NCBI RefSeq assembly: GCF_903469665.1
Contig: NZ_CAGKLC010000008.1
Span: 6,668-42,732, forward strand
Reading direction: 5' to 3'
Length of the DNA: 36,065 bases
Origin: Flavobacterium sp. UGB4466
GTDB taxonomy: Bacteria; Bacteroidota; Bacteroidia; Flavobacteriales; Flavobacteriaceae
Shown in pieces: positions 24,427 to 32,772 of the stretch. The first letter of the stretch is position 1. Each line of letters begins with the position of its first letter. A model generated the notes under the pieces. It saw nothing but the letters and a program-made list of their open reading frames with translations. It ran no database searches and was not told the origin of the DNA. The position numbers were made by a program, and so were the translations under genes.

Positions 24427-25572
24427 ATGGATATAATTAGCTTTTTAACGAGTATCGCAAAAATATCAGTCTTTGTTTCTTTTTTACTGGCCTTCTTTTT
24501 ACTCACAGTGCAAACAAAGAATAAATTGACAAACCGACTGTTTGCTTTCTATCTAATATTTTTTGCCCTTGATAACAGTGGTATTTTTATTGATGATGAG
24601 TTTATAAAAGCCCATTTTAATTTAGAATTTTTCAGATGGACGGCTTGTTCTCTGGTCTTGCCTTTTTTCTATCTGTACGTTTTGTCCGTTTGTTTCACGG
24701 ATTTTAGATTGAGATCGAAACATTTACTACACGCAATTCCATTTGTACTCCTGAATGTGTTTTATATGTTCAGGCTTTACTTTTTAACGAACACCGAAAA
24801 AATGGTGTTTTACAACCAGCGTGATCAGTCGCCGGAGATGTTCTTTTTGTTTCTCGCTTTGGCCTTGCAAATTGTATTTTACAGCATTGGAGTAGCTTTG
24901 GTCTTAAAAAAATACAAAGCAATATATGAGGAAAATTATACCAATCCCAGAAGTTCTGTTTTTAAATGGCTGCTTCAGATAGCGGCTATATTCTTTGTTT
25001 TGTATTATTTATGTATCATTAAGAATGCTTTAAGATATGTGAATTACGATTCGTTATGGATTTGGTCTAATGTAATATTACAGTTTATGGTTTTGGTAAT
25101 AACCTGCTGGTTTGTATTAAAAGCCCTGAATCATCCGGATCTTTTTCGGGGTATTGATTCTAAACTACAATTGGCCAAAGATATTCTTCCTAAACAGAAT
25201 ACTAATGTCGGAGAAAAGGAGCATCAAAATGAAGTAATTTCAGATCAAATTGCGACATTGAAGCTCTACATGACCGAAAAAGAACCTTTTCTGGACCCGT
25301 CATTAACCATTCAGGAACTTTCGAATCAGATTAATATTCCGGTTCGGGATTTATCGGTTTTAATCAATCATCATATTGATCAGCATTTCTTTGATTTTGT
25401 AAACGAATATCGCATTCAAAAAGCAATGAATATACTGAAAGATCAGTCCAAAAGTCAGCTTACGGTTTTGGAAATTTTGTATGAAGTAGGTTTTAATTCA
25501 AAATCTTTTTTTAATACGTCTTTTAAAAAATATACAAATCTAACCCCTACAGCTTATCGGAACGCCTCATAA
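24427..25572 (+). CDS. Membrane-bound AraC-family transcription regulator
   Basis: A 381-residue regulator with about seven N-terminal membrane helices (residues about 7-235) and a C-terminal cytoplasmic AraC/XylS domain of two helix-turn-helix motifs (about 275-381; EPFLDPSLTIQELSNQINIPVRDLSVLINHHI, VLEILYEVGFNSKSFFNTSFKKYTNLTPTAYR). The membrane-AraC form is common in Bacteroidota and presumably senses a signal in or across the inner membrane; the ligand is unknown. A strong terminator follows it, and the next gene, 154 bases downstream in the same direction, encodes an outer-membrane beta-barrel protein that is the most likely target. That link rests on position only. Confidence 0.9.
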   Translation: MDIISFLTSIAKISVFVSFLLAFFLLTVQTKNKLTNRLFAFYLIFFALDNSGIFIDDEFIKAHFNLEFFRWTACSLVLPFFYLYVLSVCFTDFRLRSKHLLHAIPFVLLNVFYMFRLYFLTNTEKMVFYNQRDQSPEMFFLFLALALQIVFYSIGVALVLKKYKAIYEENYTNPRSSVFKWLLQIAAIFFVLYYLCIIKNALRYVNYDSLWIWSNVILQFMVLVITCWFVLKALNHPDLFRGIDSKLQLAKDILPKQNTNVGEKEHQNEVISDQIATLKLYMTEKEPFLDPSLTIQELSNQINIPVRDLSVLINHHIDQHFFDFVNEYRIQKAMNILKDQSKSQLTVLEILYEVGFNSKSFFNTSFKKYTNLTPTAYRNAS

Positions 25573-25605
25573 TAAAGGCTTTGCATAAAGTACTACTTCG
25601 TGACG

Positions 25606-25654
25606 AAAAAAGTCGAACTCATTTCTGTTGAGAAAATGAGTTCGACTTTTTTTT
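25606..25654 (+). terminator. Rho-independent terminator between the AraC gene and the barrel gene
   Basis: An almost uninterrupted 19-bp stem (AAAAAAGTCGAACTCATTT near 25606-25624 with its complement at 25634-25652, nine-base loop) ends in a T-run. It separates the regulator from the following gene, so the latter needs its own promoter. Confidence 0.9.
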
Positions 25655-25726
25655 GTCGGTCGAATTCCGAAAATTTCTGCAACAACTTTGCTTCATAATT
25701 AATCGAACAAGTTAAAACCAGAAATC

Positions 25727-28114
25727 ATGAAAAAAGTTTACCTCCTTATTATTTTAGTATTACCGGTGTTGGGTTTAGCACAAACAACTGCAAAATTAAA
25801 AGGAAAAATAGCCAGTGAAACTACTGCATTAGAATGGGCAGATGTGTCCGTATTCAATTCAGAAGGAAAAATTATTGAAGGAACAACCAGTAAGCCGGAC
25901 GGTTCTTTTGAACTTAATTTAAAAGAAGGCTTTTATAAAATAGGAATAAGTCTGCTGGGATTTGTTGATTACGAAAAGCAGATCGCGATTAAAAAAGATA
26001 CCGATTTAGAAACCATAGTTTTGAAAGAGAATACTACTCAGCTGGGAGAAGTAGTAATTAAAACTAAAAAGAATACCATCGAGCAAAAAACAGATCGTTT
26101 GGTGTACAATCTCGAAAATAATGTCACAAATGTTGGTGGTGATGCTTTAAGCGCGATCAATACGGCACCTGGTGTTGTGGTTCAAAAAGAGACGATCAGT
26201 ATATTAGGCAAAGGGACTTCTCGCGTGATGATTGACGGACGTATCGTTGAGTTAACAGGAGAAGAACTAAACAACTATTTAAAATCGATATCAGCAGCAG
26301 ATATTAAGAACATTGAAATTATCAGTACACCTCCCGCAAAATACGAAGCCGAAGGAACGGGAGGACTTATTAATATTGTATTGAAAAAAGGTACCCGAAA
26401 TTCCTGGAAGAACAGTTCCATAGCAACTTATGATCAGAATAAATACGGGGCTTTGACTTTAAGAGATAATTTCTTTTACAACAAAAATAAGTTTAGGTTT
26501 TCTGCCAGTATTAATGGAAAGAAAGGACATAAATATGCGGATGAGTTTCTGGATATGTATTTTCCTGACGGACTTTCTGAGATGATTATCAATACAAAAT
26601 TTACCGATGAGAGTTTGTCCGGAAAATTAGCTTTGGATTATGATTTTTCAGATCGCATAACCATAGGTTTTCAGGTTTTAAAAGACAGAAGTAATCCGGA
26701 TTTTAAGTCGGATATCAGAATTAATAATTACAATACTAAAAATGAACTGGACAATTATATACTGAACAATAGTTTTGTGGATAAGCAGTCCGGCAACCAG
26801 ACTTATCACGGGCATTTGATTGCAAAATTGGATTCTTTAGGCAGAAAATTGTCTTTTGATGTGGATTATTTTAATTACAATTCAAAATTCGACCGAAATG
26901 CGATCGCCTACAATTACAGACCGGATCATTCATTTGCAGGGATTAATCAGTCGGCAAGAAATATTTCCGATCAGGATATTGATAACTGGAGTTTTAAGGC
27001 AGATATGGAACATCCGCTTACAGCATTCAATTTGTCATATGGTACAAAAATGAGTTTTACAAACAGTAAGAGTTATGTACTTTACTACAATACGATTACA
27101 GAAACACCGGAATTGGATCCCAATCAGTCCAACCGATTCAGGTATACGGAGAACAATCAGGCAGTGTACGTTAACGGAGATAAAAAACTCAGTGAGAAAT
27201 GGAATCTTCAATTGGGATTGCGACTTGAAAATACTCAAACGAGTGGTTTTTCAGAAACCTTAAACGAGGAAACAAAAAATAATTATTTGAGATTATTTCC
27301 TACAGTTTATGTTTCATACAAAGAAAATGACGGTAACAATTTTAGTTTTAATTATGGAAAAAGAATCAGCCGACCTCAGTTTGATTTGCTGAATCCTTTT
27401 CGTAATTACATTAACAGCAACAGTTATTCTGAAGGAAATCCGTTTTTGAGACCTTCTTTTAGTGATAATTTTGAATTGACTCATTCGTATAAAGGAGTTT
27501 TGCGAACCAATGTTTTCTTTAACGTGATCAATGACGGTTATGGCGTGATTTTTACCTCAATTCCCGAAACCAATACGCAAATTGTAACCCGAGAGAATTA
27601 TTTCAGAGATCTAAAGTATGGGGTTGGAGAAAGTTATTCGGCTGCCTTAGCTTCCTGGTGGCAGAGTGAAAATACCTTGTACTTTTTAGGATCAAAAACG
27701 AAGTTTATTGCAGCTATTAATGCCACACCGTCAAATAGTCTGGAAATCAATTTTTCGACGAACAATACCTTTTCATTAGGTAAAAATTCTAAACTTCAAA
27801 TTGATTTTAATTACAATACACCTTCTCGAAGTGGTTTGTACAAAACGGGGTATATGTCGAGTTTTGATATTGGTTTTAAACAGGAGGTGCTGAATAAATC
27901 CTTGCAGATTGCTTTTCTGGCCAATGATATTTTTAATACCTCTTATTTAAAAGATTTGGTTTCGGTTGTAAATGGTGTAAAGCAGGTATACAGTCAGAAC
28001 TTCTCCAACCGATTTTTACGTTTGTCTGTTGTTTATAATTTTGGGAACAAAAAAATAAACGTGAAACAGCGTGATTTTGGAAATCAGGAGGAGAAAAATA
28101 GAACGGGGAATTAA
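25727..28114 (+). CDS. Outer-membrane beta-barrel family protein (TonB-receptor-like)
   Basis: A 795-residue protein with a signal peptide (MKKVYLLIILVLPVLGLAQ), an N-terminal carboxypeptidase-regulatory-like domain (about 22-100), a plug-like domain (about 110-220; VMIDGRIVELTGEELNNYLKSI, IEIISTPPAKYEAEGTGGLINIVLKKG) and a long C-terminal outer-membrane barrel of the 'outer membrane protein beta-barrel family' class. The C-terminus (VVYNFGNKKINVKQRDFGNQEEKNRTGN) is the usual end of that class, with a charged tail after the last strand. Such proteins resemble TonB-dependent receptors but usually have no identified ligand. It follows the membrane AraC regulator and may be controlled by it. No SusD-like partner is adjacent. 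Confidence 0.88.
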   Translation: MKKVYLLIILVLPVLGLAQTTAKLKGKIASETTALEWADVSVFNSEGKIIEGTTSKPDGSFELNLKEGFYKIGISLLGFVDYEKQIAIKKDTDLETIVLKENTTQLGEVVIKTKKNTIEQKTDRLVYNLENNVTNVGGDALSAINTAPGVVVQKETISILGKGTSRVMIDGRIVELTGEELNNYLKSISAADIKNIEIISTPPAKYEAEGTGGLINIVLKKGTRNSWKNSSIATYDQNKYGALTLRDNFFYNKNKFRFSASINGKKGHKYADEFLDMYFPDGLSEMIINTKFTDESLSGKLALDYDFSDRITIGFQVLKDRSNPDFKSDIRINNYNTKNELDNYILNNSFVDKQSGNQTYHGHLIAKLDSLGRKLSFDVDYFNYNSKFDRNAIAYNYRPDHSFAGINQSARNISDQDIDNWSFKADMEHPLTAFNLSYGTKMSFTNSKSYVLYYNTITETPELDPNQSNRFRYTENNQAVYVNGDKKLSEKWNLQLGLRLENTQTSGFSETLNEETKNNYLRLFPTVYVSYKENDGNNFSFNYGKRISRPQFDLLNPFRNYINSNSYSEGNPFLRPSFSDNFELTHSYKGVLRTNVFFNVINDGYGVIFTSIPETNTQIVTRENYFRDLKYGVGESYSAALASWWQSENTLYFLGSKTKFIAAINATPSNSLEINFSTNNTFSLGKNSKLQIDFNYNTPSRSGLYKTGYMSSFDIGFKQEVLNKSLQIAFLANDIFNTSYLKDLVSVVNGVKQVYSQNFSNRFLRLSVVYNFGNKKINVKQRDFGNQEEKNRTGN

Positions 28115-28249
28115 AAATAATCCGTAAAATGATTGCTGATTTTTGATTAACGATTGTAGATTTCGAATTTGGTATTGCTTAATAATACTATCATCTATTT
28201 TCCCAGGTTTCATAAATCTAGAATCTAAAATCTCTTAATTTAATGACGT

Positions 28250-28653
28250 TGGTACCGAACCTACGGCTCTTTTTATTATGATGCTTGCTTTCTACGACGG
28301 ATTAAAATCCGTCGCTACAATATGGGTCGAACTGATGGTTCTTTTTATTATGATATCTTTTTCTACGACGGATTTTAATCCGTTGAAATAAGGTATGTTC
28401 AAAACAAGTTCCAGCGGAACGACACATTCCGCAGCAATTTTAAGCCACGACAATGATTTTTGCTTCTTTTTGAAATTAAATTAACCTGAGTTAGCAATAA
28501 AAACAATCAAACAATTAAGTTCCGAAGGAACCACAAATTTTGTAGCAACGGATTTTAATCCGTTGAAAATAAGTCGCATTCAAAATAAGTTCCAGCGGAA
28601 CGACACATTTTACAGCAATATTAAACCGCAACAATGATTTTTTCTTCTTTTTG
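28250..28653. repeat. Field of dispersed stem-loop repeats
   Basis: This fills most of the 542-base gap between the barrel gene and the ZIP gene. Three copies of an 8-bp stem occur: CGACGGAT/ATCCGTCG (28295-28314), CGACGGAT/ATCCGTTG (28366-28385) and CAACGGAT/ATCCGTTG (28546-28565). Three GTTCC/GGAAC hairpins lie at 28408-28420, 28519-28531 and 28589-28601, two followed by GACACATT and the middle one by CACAAATT. Larger direct copies of ~108 bases are seen at about 28364-28472 and 28546-28653, and a smaller pair at about 28250-28314 and 28323-28385. The stretch 28115-28249 is low-complexity AT-rich sequence without a clear feature. Confidence 0.75.
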
Positions 28654-28656
28654 CGA

Positions 28657-29325
28657 TTATAATATAAAGGCCAAAAGAATCCCCAAAACAATCATAGAGA
28701 CTTTGGCAACATTAAATTTATGTCCTTCGCTGCTTTCGAAAATAATGGTGGACGAGATGTGAAACAGAATTCCGATAACGATGGCTGTAATTTCAGTATA
28801 ATATTTGCTTAGAACGGGTAAATATTCAGAGGCAACGGTACCCAATGGTGTCATAACTGCGAAGGCAAGCATGAAAGCAAAAATGGCTTTTTTATTCAGC
28901 TCTGCATTGATAAAAAAGGTGGTCAGAATTACGGCAATTGGTAAATGATGAATAGCAATTCCAAGAGCCAGACCATGATGATGGCTTACCGGAAAACCTT
29001 CCAGAAAAGCATGGATACACAAGCTGGTAAAGAGCAGCCACGGAATCTGTGACATCTTAGCATGTCCATGAACGTGACCGTGTTCGGCTCCCTTAGAGAA
29101 AAACTCCAGTATAATCTGGAATAAAATTCCAAGCATGATGAAGATACCAATATTGTGCTTATGTGTTTCATAAACTTCAGGTAACAGGTGCATTACGGTT
29201 AAGGACAATAAAAATGAACCGCTAAACGCAAGCAGCAGCTTTAGATTGGTTTTGCTCTTTGGTTTTAAAAACAAAGCCACCATATAACCTAAAAGTACAG
29301 AGAATAAGGGGAGTAGATAATTCAT
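28657..29325 (-). CDS. ZIP-family metal transporter
   Basis: A 222-residue inner-membrane transporter of the ZIP family, likely moving zinc or another divalent metal into the cytoplasm. About eight hydrophobic helices are seen. The metal-site motifs are HAFLEG at about 105-110 (helix 4) and the HH pair at 126-127 in IHHLPIAV (helix 5). The loop at about 81-90 is His-rich (EHGHVHGHAK), the usual metal-sensing loop of ZIPs, and HHH at 115-117 adds another cluster. Its stop codon directly abuts the repeat field. The upstream methyltransferase gene is on the same strand, separated by a long inverted repeat. Metal specificity cannot be read directly. Confidence 0.88.
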   Translation of the reverse strand: MNYLLPLFSVLLGYMVALFLKPKSKTNLKLLLAFSGSFLLSLTVMHLLPEVYETHKHNIGIFIMLGILFQIILEFFSKGAEHGHVHGHAKMSQIPWLLFTSLCIHAFLEGFPVSHHHGLALGIAIHHLPIAVILTTFFINAELNKKAIFAFMLAFAVMTPLGTVASEYLPVLSKYYTEITAIVIGILFHISSTIIFESSEGHKFNVAKVSMIVLGILLAFIL

Positions 29326-29345
29326 TTTTTATGGTTTAACCGTTG

Positions 29346-29415
29346 ATTTGTTTAACTGTTTAATCGTTTTTTGTTCAGCGATTAAACAGTTAAACAAATA
29401 AACGATTAAACAGTT
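29346..29415. repeat. Perfect 21-bp inverted repeat plus a third partial copy
   Basis: The arms at 29346-29366 and 29379-29399 are exact complements around a 12-base loop. Part of the arm (CGATTAAACAGTT) recurs as a direct copy at about 29403-29415, running up to the stop codon of the methyltransferase gene. Neither side has a clean T-run, so terminator function is uncertain. A related TTTGTTTAATCG string lies near 1926, upstream of serA. Confidence 0.75.
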
Positions 29416-30179
29416 TATTTAAAAATCATGATTAATCGTTCACTTTCGGTTTTGTGGAATTTTTTGAGTTTATAATCTCCAAAAATATCCAACAGGAAAA
29501 TTCCGGCTTCTGCCATTAGTTCTTCAAAATCTTTTAAAGTTAAGGCTTTTACTTTTTCTGTGAAATGGTAATTTTGTCCCTGGTCCTCAAAATCTATTTC
29601 TTTAAAAATATGTCCGTCCTCCACATACCTTTTGATTTTGAAATCAATTCCGTCCACACTTTTTACTTCTTCAGGTACCAAAGTTTCGATAACCTGAGTA
29701 ACGTTCATAAAGTCGATTACCGCAAAACCGTATTCAGATAAACTTTCTTTAATGGCTTTAAGGGTGGTTAAATTATCGTCGTCACTTTCAAAATACCCAA
29801 AACTGGTAAATAGATTAAAGATCGCATCAAACTTTTCTTCAAAAGGTTCACGCATATCGTGCACTTTAAAATGCAGTGTTTCGTTACTGTTTTTTGTAGC
29901 TTCTGTAATACTGTTTTCGGACAAATCGGCACCTAAAACATTAAAGCCTAGTTGGTTTAAATAAATAGAGTGACGCCCTTTTCCGCAAGCCAGGTCTAGT
30001 ACTTTCGCTTTTTCAGGCAAATTCAGATAATGGGTTAGATTATCCATGAAAATCTGAGCTTCGCGATAATTTCGGTCTTTATAAAGAATATGGTAATAGG
30101 GAGTATCAAACCATGAAGTAAACCAATTTTCGGTATTACGTTCCTGATTTGGTGAGGATGAGTTTGCTGCTTCAGACAT
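29415..30179 (-). CDS. Class I SAM-dependent methyltransferase
   Basis: A 254-residue soluble methyltransferase. Motif I is VLDLACGKGRHS at about 60-71, followed by GFNVLGADLSENSI (motif II, acidic residue for the ribose) and HDMREPFEEKFDAIFNLFTSFGYF (motifs III-IV). The C-terminal part carries a beta-rich stretch typical of small-molecule methyltransferases of this group. The substrate is not recognisable. It is divergent from the RNA element and RNA methyltransferase at 30221 onward; its start is only about 40 bases from that -7 box. Downstream on the same strand is the ZIP transporter gene. Confidence 0.82.
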   Translation of the reverse strand: MSEAANSSSPNQERNTENWFTSWFDTPYYHILYKDRNYREAQIFMDNLTHYLNLPEKAKVLDLACGKGRHSIYLNQLGFNVLGADLSENSITEATKNSNETLHFKVHDMREPFEEKFDAIFNLFTSFGYFESDDDNLTTLKAIKESLSEYGFAVIDFMNVTQVIETLVPEEVKSVDGIDFKIKRYVEDGHIFKEIDFEDQGQNYHFTEKVKALTLKDFEELMAEAGIFLLDIFGDYKLKKFHKTESERLIMIFK

Positions 30180-30220
30180 TTATTCTATTTCAATTAATTC
30201 AAAGTCCGGCAAATTTAGTG

Positions 30221-30228
30221 TATTTTTG
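30221..30228 (+). promoter_or_regulatory. -7 element for the SRP-like RNA/RNA-methyltransferase region
   Basis: TATTTTTG, an exact TAnnTTTG match, followed by CC as in many Flavobacteria promoters. Transcription would begin near 30234, upstream of the structured segment at 30255-30311. No strong -33 site is visible. Confidence 0.5.
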
Positions 30229-30233
30229 CCGAA

Positions 30234-30325
30234 AAATAACTATTTCGCAACGATACCTCTATGAATCCTTGCGGAAATGCAGCAGGTGTACGGATATGCA
30301 GATGCAGAGGTCAACAGCAGTACAT
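30234..30325 (+). ncRNA. ffs: Candidate small signal recognition particle RNA, apical domain reduced
   Basis: A segment more GC-rich than its surroundings with clear base pairing: ACCTCT (30255-30260) with AGAGGT (30306-30311) and ATCC (30265-30268) with GGAT (30292-30295). Inside lie GGAA (30273-30276) and AGCAG (30281-30285), the order seen in SRP RNA domain IV. The 3' half (GTGTACGGATATGCAGATGC, then AGAGGTC) resembles the 3' half of E. coli 4.5S RNA, recalled from memory. The 5' CAGG side of the usual Ffh-binding loop is not recognisable, so this could be a divergent, degenerate or different RNA. Ends are approximate. Confidence 0.5.
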
Positions 30326-30347
30326 TTGAAATAATTCAAAAATAAAG

Positions 30348-31505
30348 ATGGAAGAAAATTTTAGAATGATAGCCAAATGTTTTTTTGGTTTTGAAGAAAT
30401 ATTAGAGAATGAATTGCGCACTCTAGGTGCTCAGGATGTCGAAAAAGGAGTGCGAATGGTAAGCTTTAAAGGAGATAAAGGATTCATGTATAAAGCTAAT
30501 TTATCGCTTCGTACTGCACTTAAAGTTCTAAAACCTATTTATTCGTTCAGAGCAAATAATGAACAGGCACTGTACAAAGGAATTTCGGGAGTAAACTGGT
30601 CTAAATTATTAAATGCCAATCAGACTTTTGTAATTGATGCGACTGTACACTCCACTTATTTCAACCACTCTGAATTTGTTTCTCAAAAATGTAAAGATGC
30701 TATCGTGGATCAGTTTAGGGAAAGAACAGGACAGCGTCCGAGTATCGATAAAGCTTTTCCGGATTTACGAATTAATGTTCATATCGATAAAGACCAGGTT
30801 TCTGTTGCGTTGGATACTTCAGGGAATTCACTGCATCAGCGTGGTTACCGAACTGCAACGAATATTGCGCCAATCAACGAAGTTTTGGCTGCGGGAGTAT
30901 TACTGTTATCAGGATGGGAAGGACAGAGTCATTTTGTAGATCCAATGTGTGGTTCCGGAACTTTTCTGGCAGAGGCAGCTATGATCGCCTGCAATATTCC
31001 GGCGAATATTAATCGTAAAGAGTTTGCATTCGAAAAATGGAAAGATTGGGATAACGATCTTTTTGATCAGATTGTAAACAGCTTGATGAAAAAAACAAAA
31101 GAATTTCATTACACTATAAAAGGGTTTGATAAAGCGCCAAGTGCTGTAAATAAAGCCAAAGACAACATCCGAAACGCCAACTTGGAAGATTATGTTACCG
31201 TAAGTGAGGATAACTTTTTTGATAGTGAAAAAGCGGTAGAAGGAAAGTTACACATGGTTTTCAATCCACCTTACGATGAGCGTCTGGATATCCATATGGA
31301 AGAATTCTACAAAAATATCGGAGATACTCTAAAGAAAAGCTACCCGGGTACAAACGCCTGGTTTATTACGGCCAATCTTGAAGCTCTGAAATTTGTAGGT
31401 TTAAAACCATCCCGAAAAATTAAACTTTTCAACGGAAGTCTTGAAGCACGTTTGGTAAAATACGAGATGTACGAGGGAAGTAAGAGAACGAAATTTCAGG
31501 TCTAA
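30348..31505 (+). CDS. THUMP-domain class I SAM-dependent RNA methyltransferase
   Basis: A 385-residue RNA base methyltransferase. The N-terminus (about 1-165) is a ferredoxin-like plus THUMP RNA-binding module (FGFEEILENELRTLGAQDVEKGVRMVSFKG). The catalytic domain has the SAM motif DPMCGSGTFLAEAA at about 198-211 and the N-methyltransferase motif NPPY at 306-309. This resembles the YpsC / RlmL N-terminal half group, which makes N2-methylguanosine in 23S rRNA; E. coli RlmL is a longer fusion. By that comparison the product would modify the large rRNA, but the exact position is unknown. The start lies 37 bases past the SRP-like RNA helix, so the RNA could be part of its leader. Confidence 0.88.
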   Translation: MEENFRMIAKCFFGFEEILENELRTLGAQDVEKGVRMVSFKGDKGFMYKANLSLRTALKVLKPIYSFRANNEQALYKGISGVNWSKLLNANQTFVIDATVHSTYFNHSEFVSQKCKDAIVDQFRERTGQRPSIDKAFPDLRINVHIDKDQVSVALDTSGNSLHQRGYRTATNIAPINEVLAAGVLLLSGWEGQSHFVDPMCGSGTFLAEAAMIACNIPANINRKEFAFEKWKDWDNDLFDQIVNSLMKKTKEFHYTIKGFDKAPSAVNKAKDNIRNANLEDYVTVSEDNFFDSEKAVEGKLHMVFNPPYDERLDIHMEEFYKNIGDTLKKSYPGTNAWFITANLEALKFVGLKPSRKIKLFNGSLEARLVKYEMYEGSKRTKFQV

Positions 31506-31741
31506 GGTTCTAAGGGGCTAAGTCCCTAAGGCACTAAGAGATTTGGTTTGAGAAATTTATTTTGTACTATTTTTTATTTCAATATTGAAGTACTAAAATA
31601 AATCTTAGAACCTCAGAGTCTTAGCGTCTTAGCACCTCAAAAAAACAATAATAATTTAAGGTTAAAAAAAAAGGACTAAGGAATCTACGAAGTATAATCT
31701 TAGAATCTTAGTTCCTCAGAACCTTAGCAACTTAAAGAAAA
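31506..31741. repeat. CTAAG/CTTAG low-complexity arrays between the RNA methyltransferase and the small membrane protein
   Basis: A forward block (about 31501-31545, repeating CTAAGG-type units) is followed by two inverse blocks (about 31600-31641 and 31699-31737, CTTAGAACCTCAGAGTCTTAG-like). The second inverse block reaches the ATG of the 78-residue gene and forms its leader. Motif and inverted arrangement match the array at the left edge of the window (1-170 and 236-272). Confidence 0.7.
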
Positions 31742-31978
31742 ATGACAAAACTACAAGTAAGAGCTTTTTTATACCAATTAGGATGTTTCGCGATTCTATT
31801 TATTTTAGGGAGATTTTTAGTAGCTTCTTATACCGGATTAACGGGATTTTGGATTCCAATGACCGCTTTTATTGTCGCTACATTGATTTCGCCTAAATTT
31901 CAATCCGTAAAGACTAAAGATGGAGAGAAGCTTTTCATGAAATGGATTTTTATAAAAGGAATTAGAGAAATTGGATAA
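31742..31978 (+). CDS. Small hypothetical membrane protein
   Basis: A 78-residue protein with two predicted membrane helices (about 9-29, LYQLGCFAILFILGRFLVASY; about 33-50, GFWIPMTAFIVATLISPKF) and a basic C-terminal tail (KTKDGEKLFMKWIFIKGIREIG). I recall similar small proteins in other Flavobacterium genomes but no function. It sits 14 bases before the racemase gene on the same strand, so the pair is probably co-transcribed. A CTTAG-type repeat block forms its 5' leader. Confidence 0.65.
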   Translation: MTKLQVRAFLYQLGCFAILFILGRFLVASYTGLTGFWIPMTAFIVATLISPKFQSVKTKDGEKLFMKWIFIKGIREIG

Positions 31979-31992
31979 TTAATGGATTGTAT

Positions 31993-32685
31993 ATGAGGAT
32001 AATTGGACTTATCGGCGGAATTAGCTGGGTTTCTACAGCAGATTATTACAAACTTATAAATGAGGGGATTAATAATGAGCTGGGAGGGCTTAATTTCTCA
32101 GAGTGTCTGATTTATTCTTTCAATTATGCCGACATTAAAAAGAATAACGATGCCAATGATTGGGAGGCGACTTTTAATTTGCTTTTAAAAGGGTGTCAGT
32201 TTCTTAAGCAGGGCGGGGCAGAAGCTATTGTTTTGTGTGCGAATACCATGCATTTGATTGCTGACCGACTTGAAAAAGCGATTGATTTGCCAATTATTCA
32301 CATTGCGACTGAAACGGCATTGGCGATTCAGAAGAAAGAAGTGAAAAAAGTAGGTTTGATGGGAACGAAGTTTACCATGGAACTTGATTTTTTTAAAGAT
32401 AAATTAGCCGAAAAAGGAATCGAGACTATCATTCCTAAAAATGATGCCGACCGCGATTTTATGCACACCACAATCTTTGAAGAATTAGGAAAAGGTTTGG
32501 TGACTGAGGCCACTAAAAAGCGCTATCTGGAAATTGCCAATCAATTGATAAAAGAAGGCGCTGAAGGGATTGTTTTAGGCTGTACCGAGATTCCCTTGGT
32601 GATAAAGCCAGAAGATGTTGCTGTCCCGGTTTTTGATACTACTTTAATTCATTCTACTGCTGCTATTGAATTTCAATTGTCATAA
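31993..32685 (+). CDS. Aspartate/glutamate racemase-family protein
   Basis: A 230-residue cofactor-independent racemase-fold enzyme. The ATG at 31993 (MRIIGLIGGISWVSTADYYKLINEG) is preferred over a TTG two codons upstream. The two catalytic cysteines are Cys82 in VLCANTMHLIADRLE and Cys197 in GIVLGCTEIPLV. The GLIGGISWVST start is typical of the YgeA/RacX-like branch, which racemises aspartate or a range of other amino acids, rather than the MurI glutamate racemases of cell-wall synthesis. The small membrane protein gene lies 14 bases upstream and a long terminator hairpin follows. The preferred amino acid is not evident. Confidence 0.9.
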   Translation: MRIIGLIGGISWVSTADYYKLINEGINNELGGLNFSECLIYSFNYADIKKNNDANDWEATFNLLLKGCQFLKQGGAEAIVLCANTMHLIADRLEKAIDLPIIHIATETALAIQKKEVKKVGLMGTKFTMELDFFKDKLAEKGIETIIPKNDADRDFMHTTIFEELGKGLVTEATKKRYLEIANQLIKEGAEGIVLGCTEIPLVIKPEDVAVPVFDTTLIHSTAAIEFQLS

Positions 32686-32706
32686 AAAGGTAGAAAAAAA
32701 CAGTTT

Positions 32707-32763
32707 TTAAAAAAGATAAATTCCAAATAGTATTATAGATTATTTGGAATTTATCTTTTTTAA
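32707..32763 (+). terminator. Perfect 23-bp hairpin after the racemase gene
   Basis: The arms at 32707-32729 and 32741-32763 are exact complements around an 11-base loop, with A6/T6 at the ends of the stem. It starts 21 bases past the racemase stop and should terminate in either direction. Confidence 0.85.
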
Positions 32764-32772
32764 TTCCCGTAG

